A program made the position numbers and the translations under genes. Positions 1-4,399 of a DNA stretch of 6,094 nucleotides are shown here, one piece after another; positions within the stretch are counted from its first letter, which is position 1; the number at the start of each line of letters is the position of its first letter. Origin of the DNA: Candidatus Fermentithermobacillaceae bacterium UBA3907. GTDB lineage: Bacteria > Bacillota > Sulfobacillia > Fermentithermobacillales > Fermentithermobacillaceae. The notes beneath the pieces are model-generated. The model ran no database searches. It worked only from the letters and a program-made list of their open reading frames with translations, and was not told where the DNA came from. The stretch is from NCBI GenBank assembly GCA_002391545.1, contig DGFF01000081.1:561-6654 (forward strand), written 5' to 3'.

Positions 1-63
1 CATAAGTTTGACCGATTTGAGAGAATGTTGGCGTGGTTTGATTATTACGACGCGAATCATTAG
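1..63 (+). CDS. C-terminal end of an S9-family (prolyl oligopeptidase-like) peptidase, partial
   Basis: Frame 1 is open from the left edge to a TAG at 61-63 and encodes only the last 20 residues. They read HKFDRFERMLAWFDYYDANH. The pattern of basic and acidic residues followed by ML-WFD-YY is what I recognise from the extreme C-terminus of S9 serine peptidases (acylaminoacyl-peptidase/DPP-IV type), where a helix of the form R-ERhLxWFDRYL closes the alpha/beta-hydrolase domain. In that family this helix follows the catalytic histidine, which lies outside the window. The gene converges with the tRNA operon, with one base between its stop codon and the encoded CCA of tRNA-Lys. The assignment rests on a short stretch, so the family call is tentative. 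That the frame is coding is more likely than not. Confidence 0.55.
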   Translation, partial: HKFDRFERMLAWFDYYDANH

Positions 64-64
64 G

Positions 65-139
65 TGGTGGGCCATACAGGACTCGAACCTGTAACCCCCC
101 GATTAAGAGTCGGATGCTCTACCATTGAGCTAATGGCCC
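65..139 (-). tRNA. tRNA-Lys (anticodon CTT)
   Basis: The reverse complement folds as a complete tRNA. The 7-bp acceptor stem is GGGCCAT/ATGGCCC. The D arm contains TAGCTCAATGGTAGAGCA. The anticodon stem TCCGA/TCGGG carries the loop CTCTTAA, which gives anticodon CTT after the conserved T33. The T arm is ACAGG-TTCGAGT-CCTGT. The discriminator base is A (68), and the CCA end is encoded at 67-65. It lies 9 bases downstream of tRNA-Met and is evidently co-transcribed with it. No hairpin terminator follows in the 64 bases left in the window. Confidence 0.97.
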
Positions 140-148
140 TTAGAATGT

Positions 149-225
149 TGGTGGCGGCGACTGGATTCGAACCAGTGACCGTACGGGTATGAACCGTATG
201 CTCTAGCCAACTGAGCTACGCCGCC
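149..225 (-). tRNA. tRNA-Met, elongator (anticodon CAT)
   Basis: The reverse complement gives a complete cloverleaf: acceptor stem GGCGGCG/CGCCGCC, D arm TAGCTCAGTTGGCTAGAGCA, anticodon stem TACGG/CCGTA with loop TTCATAC (anticodon CAT), and T arm ACTGG-TTCGAAT-CCAGT. The discriminator is A and CCA is encoded at 151-149. A normal first acceptor pair and the absence of the three G-C pairs next to the anticodon loop argue against initiator tRNA. The anticodon arm matches my memory of the Bacillus elongator tRNA-Met. A tRNA-Ile that reads AUA through lysidine also has a CAT gene anticodon, so that alternative is less likely but not excluded. Confidence 0.95.
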
Positions 226-241
226 AACCATGGCAAGGCTA

Positions 242-270
242 ATTATATGCAAAGGCGAGAAGGACGTCAA
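242..270 (-). promoter_or_regulatory. Promoter of the tRNA-Met/tRNA-Lys operon
   Basis: On the minus strand the -35 box is TTGACG (270-265), the spacer is exactly 17 bases, and the -10 box is a perfect TATAAT (247-242). Transcription would start near 235, about 10 bases before the 5' end of tRNA-Met. This is a strong housekeeping-sigma promoter as expected for stable RNA. The TGA within the -35 box (269-267) is also the stop codon of the GNAT gene upstream. Confidence 0.9.
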
Positions 271-833
271 CAGTTTGCCCTTGATTTGCAGGTAGTATCA
301 TAAGGCCCTGTCTGGCGGACATAATCTTCTTCTGTTAGTTCGTATTCGACCGATGATTGTGGACGGCCTAGTTGATCTTTCCACGAATTGTGATTAATCG
401 AGACCTTTCGGAAGCCGATCTTTTCGTACACGTGCTGAGCGCGTGTGTTTTCTAGGTTAGTATCCAAAGTGATTTTTTCGTATCTTTGCTCGTACAGTAA
501 AACTTCAATTAACATGCAGAGGAACCGAGTACCGTATCCTCTTTCTTGCATAGTGCTGTCGCAAATCTTGATGCCGATCTCTGCAATTTTGTTTCCTTTG
601 TTGCGATAACTCATCTCTCCTATAGGCTTGTCATCTACCTCTATGATCAATCGGCGGCGCGTGTCATCAGAGTCAGTCGAAAGACTCGATGCAATTTCCT
701 CATCGCTTACGTCTAGCCCATGTGGGAATCCTGCATGGGCCATGATGGTGCCATCTCGCCACCAGTTGCCCAATATCCGGGCATCCCCTTGAGTGGCATG
801 GCGAATGACCAGATTGTCTTTTTGGATAAACAT
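267..833 (-). CDS. GNAT-family N-acetyltransferase (RimJ/RimL-like)
   Basis: This 188-residue cytoplasmic protein is a probable acetyl-CoA-dependent N-acetyltransferase. It has the GNAT core in order. The N-terminal strand LVIRHATQGDA (8-18) comes first, followed by the beta strands RRLIIEVDDKPIGEMSYR (60-77) and AEIGIKI (84-90). The acetyl-CoA pyrophosphate loop QERGYGT is at 96-102, and motif B, NLENTRAQHVYEKIGFRKV, is at 126-144. Length and motif order fit RimJ/RimL-type acetyltransferases, whose acceptors are protein N-termini or small molecules such as antibiotics and polyamines. The substrate cannot be read from the sequence. The ATG at 833 is preceded by AGGGAGAG about 6 bases away. 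The last ~14 residues (TGPYDTTCKSRANC) lie past the usual end of the fold, and their codons run into the tRNA promoter. The gene is likely transcribed alone from a promoter near 924-952, with no terminator before the tRNA promoter. Confidence 0.88.
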   Translation of the reverse strand: MFIQKDNLVIRHATQGDARILGNWWRDGTIMAHAGFPHGLDVSDEEIASSLSTDSDDTRRRLIIEVDDKPIGEMSYRNKGNKIAEIGIKICDSTMQERGYGTRFLCMLIEVLLYEQRYEKITLDTNLENTRAQHVYEKIGFRKVSINHNSWKDQLGRPQSSVEYELTEEDYVRQTGPYDTTCKSRANC

Positions 834-923
834 TTGACTCTCTCCCTAGGCTTTCATCAACCAGAATGGATGGAAGACTCTGCATCGAATACATGCTGCG
901 TAAAGGTTGTCGTTGTCTGAAAT

Positions 924-952
924 ATCGTACAGTGTCTCAGTGTTTCTGTCTA
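924..952 (-). promoter_or_regulatory. Probable promoter of the GNAT gene
   Basis: On the minus strand TAGACA (952-947; one mismatch to TTGACA) is followed after 17 bases by TACGAT (929-924; four of six to TATAAT). This predicts a start near 917 and a leader of about 84 bases before the ATG at 833. It is the best pair in the divergent spacer. The weak -10 keeps confidence moderate. Confidence 0.4.
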
Positions 953-958
953 CAGTTG

Positions 959-977
959 GGCTCAAGGTATTTGAGCC
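959..977. repeat. Inverted repeat (7-bp arms) in the divergent intergenic spacer
   Basis: GGCTCAA and TTGAGCC are perfect complements around a 5-base centre (GGTAT). No T-run follows on either strand, so it does not look like an intrinsic terminator. It lies just upstream of the -35 box of the probable GNAT promoter (centre near -51 from the predicted start) and about 150 bases upstream of the lipoprotein start, a place where a regulator dimer could bind. Its function is unknown. Confidence 0.45.
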
Positions 978-1121
978 GAGCGGGTATTTGATGTTTCTTC
1001 GAAAGCTCTTCTCCAATTCTGTGATAGGCTAGAATCGGATTTCTACTGAACGCAGGGGAAAAATGGGAGCACAGGGTTACTCATACGATTCTTCGAGGAA
1101 AGGTCTGGGGGCTGATCATAA

Positions 1122-1706
1122 ATGAAAAATGTTGCGGCAATTTTCTTGGCAATAGTGATGTGTATAGGGGTGAGCGGTTGCGTTTCTCCGGCTGGCTCCG
1201 ATGATGGGTCTTTGGTCGGGGAAGATATGATTGGGGCTGTGGCAATAATAAGGGCCGACTTCGAAGACATTTCATGGGGCGTAGTTAGCATAGATCCTAA
1301 GGATTACGGCATTACCGATGACCAGCTTAGGTGCGTATCTATGCCTGATTTCTCAGAGTATATTCTTGGCGAGCTTATTGCCTACTATCTTTACACTGAC
1401 GGCGCCGGCTCAGAGGGTTCCGCAGAGGTACTTTATGAACGATTTATGGAAGCGCCAAATACAGTCTTAACCTATATGGCGCTAATTGGGGATCAAAAGG
1501 CAAGAGGTGGTTCAAGCGGAAATGATACGGCCGTAGATGAACTTTGCCGTGCAATTGCCTCAGCGGATGTTGCGTGGCATGATGTGACAGACGAATTCAG
1601 CGAAATCTTAGCGAAGTACCAATCCATTTATCCCGATGGTAGGATTGCTGGTATTCTGTCACGACTTGAGAAGGAACGTGAAGCAGCCATCGAAAGAAAT
1701 CGATAG
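1122..1706 (+). CDS. Lipoprotein of unknown function
   Basis: This 194-residue protein has a classic type II signal peptide: MKN, a hydrophobic stretch AAIFLAIVMCIGV (5-17), and a lipobox V-S-G-C with the lipidated cysteine at residue 20. It should be exported and anchored to the outer face of the membrane. After a short flexible linker rich in Ser, Gly and Asp (22-35), the rest looks mostly helical and acidic, with two further cysteines (71 and 142) and a charged C-terminal helix (RLEKEREAAIERNR, 181-194). I recognise no domain family and assign no function. An in-frame TAA at 1119-1121 directly precedes the ATG. The ribosome binding site is poor: GGGGG lies 10 bases upstream, and a better AGGAAAGG (1096-1103) is 18 bases upstream. 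The gene converges on the BlaR-like gene and shares its terminator. A functional link to that sensor is only a guess from position. Confidence 0.82.
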   Translation: MKNVAAIFLAIVMCIGVSGCVSPAGSDDGSLVGEDMIGAVAIIRADFEDISWGVVSIDPKDYGITDDQLRCVSMPDFSEYILGELIAYYLYTDGAGSEGSAEVLYERFMEAPNTVLTYMALIGDQKARGGSSGNDTAVDELCRAIASADVAWHDVTDEFSEILAKYQSIYPDGRIAGILSRLEKEREAAIERNR

Positions 1707-1721
1707 TTGATACCGTAGATT

Positions 1722-1764
1722 AAAAAAAGAAGGCTACAGATTATTGACGTAGCCTTTTCTTTCT
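1722..1764. terminator. Bidirectional rho-independent terminator
   Basis: The stem AAGGCTAC (1730-1737) pairs with GTAGCCTT (1749-1756) across an 11-base loop. A run of seven A (1722-1728) precedes it and a T-rich tail (TTTTCTTTCT) follows, so both strands show a hairpin followed by a U-tract. It starts 16 bases after the lipoprotein stop and lies about 58 bases past the stop of the BlaR-like gene, so it can end transcription of both convergent units. Confidence 0.9.
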
Positions 1765-1821
1765 AATCTAGGGCTGAAGCAGAAACCCCCGTCCCTTTTG
1801 CTTTTCTTTTGCTCTTTTGGT

Positions 1822-3864
1822 TCAGTCAGCGACTTGAAATAGTATGGTTAGGTTCCCTCCTGAATCTAATATGAATTCGTAGTAGAAGTCTTTGTAGTCC
1901 GGATGGGCCTCGATAAATGTTGTGTCTAGGAGATATATGTCATATCTCCCATAGGTAGTGTAGTCAGGAGGAGCGAGCGGGACTATATTTGGTATCCAAT
2001 CTGCTGTCAAGGTTTTTGTTTCGTTAAGGTCTTCGAATCTATAGCCTGATGGGCTTTGATCGTCTGCTATTCGCTCTGAAAGAGTTACTTCAACGGATAT
2101 GGGACCAGAGTCTTCTATAGTTACATTTTCGATTTTACCAAATAGCCTTGTGCCGCCTCTTTCAACGTAAATGTTGGCGTTTGACATTAAGTCTATTACT
2201 GTGAAATAGCCGTCGGTCCACTCAAATGTGTCTTTGATTTTTTCCATGATCGCGTCGTCTGCATAGTCACGGTGCACAATTAACGCGGCCTGGCGTTGGT
2301 ATTCATCGGCAAAACGTGCGATGTTGTAATCATCGATGCTACCGTTTTCTACGATGACTTCTGTATTGTAAGGTATCATCTTGATTTGTCCTATGTTGAT
2401 TTCATCTACCCATATATCCCACGCCACAGGATGGTCTTGGGCACGTTTCAGGTCCCAATCCTCTGGTACCTCAAGTTTGAAGAAGGCTGTTCCCAAAACT
2501 TTGAAACCCTCATTTTTTGCTACAGGTTGTGTGTCTCCGAGTAAGGCGATACTCTTACACACCAGGTCAAGTTGCTCTTCGAGTGATAAGTATTCTTTCG
2601 CAAGTTCGCTATTGTCAGGGGGATACTGTACATCAGAAGCAAATGTTGCATAGTAGGTATAACCATTTCCCTGCAGCAACATCTTTGCGGGAGCGGGTGA
2701 TTGTGCAATATCTTCCTCATCTATAAGTTCTCCGATCTGTCTTTGTATTGTTAGGAGGCGGCCTCCTTCATGCTCCCATTCGTCATACACTTTTTTGCAG
2801 TATATGACTACGCTATCTTCGTGTTCTTCTACGACATACCGTTCTTCCCATTCGGACGGAAACTCTAAGGAGAATCCCAATTCTGAGTTTTCATATGATA
2901 TAGGCTTCTTGGGATTTACTGCGAGCACAATAATGACCGAGACTACAACTAGAAGACTTATGATCATTAGCCATGATGAAGGTTTTCGATAGCCGGCAAC
3001 GTTCTTTATACGGCTTTTGGTGTTGTTTTCGCCGAAGGCCAAAGGAGATGCGAACCTCTGATTTATGGACATGTTTAGCAAGCATGTAGAGTAATCAGCC
3101 CTAATATCTTTTCCCCAACGGCTTAATACCATTTCATCGCATGACATTTCCATGTCCTTTGTCATAAGAGAAAAAGAAAGCCACACGATAGGGTTGAACC
3201 AGTGAATGGCGAGAGCCAGGAAGTAAAGGGCTTTTACTATATGGTCCATCCGCTTAATGTGATATTCTTCGTGCTTAAGGACATATTCTCTCTCTTCTCC
3301 TTGCACTGTCACAGGGATGTATATCTTTGGGGAGAGGATGCCCAATACGAAAGGCGATGAGATGGTATCGACTTCGTATATGTTTCCTTCTACCAAAGTG
3401 GCGAATGTGAGGTTTCGTTTTAGCCTAAAGTAAGAGTATATGCCATACCCCAAAACTGCCGTTGCCCCAACTAACCACACTCGAGAGAGCGCATGCCAAA
3501 TGGTGGCGCTAGACGACTCAGGAGGAGACCAAGGCTCTGATGGGGCTTCATATTCTACAGCATTCCCTGGTTCAGGTGCTACAGGTTCTACAATTTGGAT
3601 TGCGTCTTGAACGGGTATGTTAGAAGGATCTGCAGATTGGATAACTGCTGAATGGATTTTATCGGTTACCTGCGGCACTGGTACTATGCTCAGGTTGCTT
3701 TCTATAGATAAGGGGCATATTAACCGAAACAAGACTACTAACCAAAGGACGTAAGAGAAAACCTTTGGGGCTTTTCTAAGGAGAGGGCGTACTAGCATGA
3801 CAAAAAGGGCCACTAACGTGCCTACTGCAGTCATGCTCAGCACCTTCAAAAATACGCTGGTCAT
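1822..3864 (-). CDS. BlaR1/MecR1-like M56 membrane metalloprotease with a non-penicillin-binding sensor domain
   Basis: This 680-residue signal-transducing protease has the BlaR1/MecR1 layout. Membrane segments lie at about 3-25, 35-52, 122-146 and 297-316. The cytoplasmic zinc protease domain between the last two has H198-E-E-Y-H202 (the HExxH motif), W222-F-N-P225 and the distal E239 in MEMSCDE, the expected third ligand. A basic stretch (K283SRIKNVAGYRK) precedes the last membrane segment, near where BlaR1 cleaves itself. In the family, ligand binding outside triggers the protease, which leads to cleavage of the partner repressor. Residues 317-680 face outside. They lack the SxxK, SxN and KTG motifs of a beta-lactam-binding domain and instead contain two related segments beginning GFSLEFPSEW (330-339) and FFKLEVPEDW (461-470), then a third, unrelated-looking beta-rich region (about 550-680). 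The ATG overlaps the repressor stop by four bases (ATGA), with GAGGAGG 7 bases upstream, so the two are translationally coupled. The ligand is unknown. Confidence 0.88.
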   Translation of the reverse strand: MTSVFLKVLSMTAVGTLVALFVMLVRPLLRKAPKVFSYVLWLVVLFRLICPLSIESNLSIVPVPQVTDKIHSAVIQSADPSNIPVQDAIQIVEPVAPEPGNAVEYEAPSEPWSPPESSSATIWHALSRVWLVGATAVLGYGIYSYFRLKRNLTFATLVEGNIYEVDTISSPFVLGILSPKIYIPVTVQGEEREYVLKHEEYHIKRMDHIVKALYFLALAIHWFNPIVWLSFSLMTKDMEMSCDEMVLSRWGKDIRADYSTCLLNMSINQRFASPLAFGENNTKSRIKNVAGYRKPSSWLMIISLLVVVSVIIVLAVNPKKPISYENSELGFSLEFPSEWEERYVVEEHEDSVVIYCKKVYDEWEHEGGRLLTIQRQIGELIDEEDIAQSPAPAKMLLQGNGYTYYATFASDVQYPPDNSELAKEYLSLEEQLDLVCKSIALLGDTQPVAKNEGFKVLGTAFFKLEVPEDWDLKRAQDHPVAWDIWVDEINIGQIKMIPYNTEVIVENGSIDDYNIARFADEYQRQAALIVHRDYADDAIMEKIKDTFEWTDGYFTVIDLMSNANIYVERGGTRLFGKIENVTIEDSGPISVEVTLSERIADDQSPSGYRFEDLNETKTLTADWIPNIVPLAPPDYTTYGRYDIYLLDTTFIEAHPDYKDFYYEFILDSGGNLTILFQVAD

Positions 3865-4226
3865 TTCGATGCCTCCTCAATCATTTTCTTGATCTCGCGA
3901 ATTTCCTCTTCCGTTAGGGTCTGAGCGTCTAGAAAAGCAGCCACAAAAGCAGGAATCGAATTGTCAAAAGCCTTCTCCAGTAGAGCCTCGATTTCGTATT
4001 GTTGAACTTCCTCGCGTTTCACCAGCGCTCTCACAGTTGCGTCCTTGTTTTCCAAAACGCCTCGATCTGATAGTTTCCTTATCATCGTATACGTAGTAGA
4101 TTTTTTCCACCCAAGTTTTTCATTACAGATCTTACATAGCTCGGTTGAGTTAATGGGTTCATGATTCCAGACGATGTCCATGAACTTATGTTCCGCGTCG
4201 AACAATTTGTACTTCTCCTCACCCAT
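3861..4226 (-). CDS. BlaI/MecI-family winged-helix transcriptional repressor
   Basis: This 121-residue cytoplasmic DNA-binding protein has the usual BlaI/MecI length. The winged-helix part spans about residues 8-72: FDAEHKFMDIVWNHEPINSTEL forms the first helices, WKKSTTYTMIRKLSDRGVL (40-58) contains the recognition helix and the turn into the wing, and VRALV (65-69) is a wing strand. The C-terminal helices (73-121) make the dimer interface. By eye, A97-F98 aligns with the Asn-Phe bond cut in staphylococcal BlaI/MecI, so the Asn is replaced by Ala. The ATG at 4226 has GGGAGG 7 bases upstream. The stop overlaps the protease start. Two dyad operators sit in its own promoter, which points to autorepression relieved by the downstream membrane protease. 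The true regulon beyond this operon is unknown. Confidence 0.92.
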   Translation of the reverse strand: MGEEKYKLFDAEHKFMDIVWNHEPINSTELCKICNEKLGWKKSTTYTMIRKLSDRGVLENKDATVRALVKREEVQQYEIEALLEKAFDNSIPAFVAAFLDAQTLTEEEIREIKKMIEEASK

Positions 4227-4240
4227 ATTAATACCTCCCT

Positions 4241-4258
4241 GGTCTATTACGATAAACC
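4241..4258. promoter_or_regulatory. Operator 2, probable BlaI-type repressor site in the leader
   Basis: GGTCTAT-TACG-ATAAACC is a dyad with 7-bp arms and one mismatched pair. It shares TCTATTACGATA with operator 1. It falls at about +5 to +22 of the predicted transcript, before the ribosome binding site of the repressor gene. Two sites of the same sequence that flank the transcription start fit tight autoregulation. Confidence 0.75.
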
Positions 4259-4268
4259 AACCGAGACA

Positions 4269-4297
4269 AGTCTATTACGATAGACCCCATTTGTCAA
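4269..4297 (-). promoter_or_regulatory. Promoter of the blaI-blaR-like operon
   Basis: On the minus strand a perfect TTGACA (4297-4292) is followed after 17 bases by TAGACT (4274-4269; four of six to TATAAT). The predicted start is near 4262, giving a leader of about 36 bases that contains the downstream operator and the ribosome binding site. The -10 box lies within the upstream operator dyad, so bound repressor would block polymerase. Confidence 0.8.
4270..4285. promoter_or_regulatory. Operator 1, probable BlaI-type repressor site within the promoter
   Basis: GTCTAT-TACG-ATAGAC is a dyad with perfect 6-bp arms around a 4-base centre. It covers the spacer and -10 box of the operon promoter. 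Its core is shared with a second copy 28 bases away (centre to centre). BlaI/MecI proteins bind dyads of this size as dimers, and sites of this kind overlap their own promoters. Confidence 0.8.
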
Positions 4298-4305
4298 GCA
4301 GGAAT

Positions 4306-4327
4306 CGAGATATTTTGCGAGATATTT
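4306..4327. repeat. Tandem direct repeat upstream of the operon promoter
   Basis: CGAGATATTT occurs twice (4306-4315 and 4318-4327) with a 12-base period. On the transcribed strand this is AAATATCTCG repeated, at roughly -44 to -65 from the predicted start, where an activator or the alpha subunits of RNA polymerase would bind. Its role is not known. Confidence 0.45.
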
Positions 4328-4399
4328 CTGTGAGTTAATAAATGAATCTGAGAGCGCAGGTAGTAGGCTTAAATACGACTATTGGCAAAGGAGCCGGAA

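Larger units (their letters stand above)
834..1121. other. Divergent intergenic region between the GNAT and lipoprotein genes
   Basis: This 288-base spacer holds the probable GNAT promoter (924-952), the dyad at 959-977 and a second small dyad TAGAA-N6-TTCTA at 1030-1045. I find no convincing promoter for the lipoprotein gene. TAGAAT at 1030-1035 could serve as a -10 box, but there is no recognisable -35 box at the right distance. No further coding sequence or RNA gene is apparent. Confidence 0.6.

Noticed and set aside
720..920. Plus-strand open frame of 66 codons over the start of the acetyltransferase gene
   Set aside because: It runs antisense to the well-supported GNAT frame, has no ribosome binding site of note and no recognisable protein features.
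1082..1089. CATACGAT as a sporulation sigma-E-type -10 box for the lipoprotein gene
   Set aside because: No ATA-type -35 element lies at the required distance upstream, and the -10 match is imperfect.
1043..1291. Minus-strand open frames of 82 and 64 codons over the lipoprotein start
   Set aside because: They lie antisense to a protein with a clear lipobox signal peptide, and their composition (Pro, Ser, Lys-rich) looks like shadow translation.
2296..2992. Several plus- and minus-strand frames of 65-90 codons within the BlaR-like gene
   Set aside because: They are frame shadows of the 680-codon gene, without start signals or recognisable motifs.
1822..3864. A true beta-lactam sensor BlaR1/MecR1
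   Set aside because: The ectodomain lacks the SxxK, SxN and KTG motifs required for acylation, so beta-lactam sensing should not be claimed.
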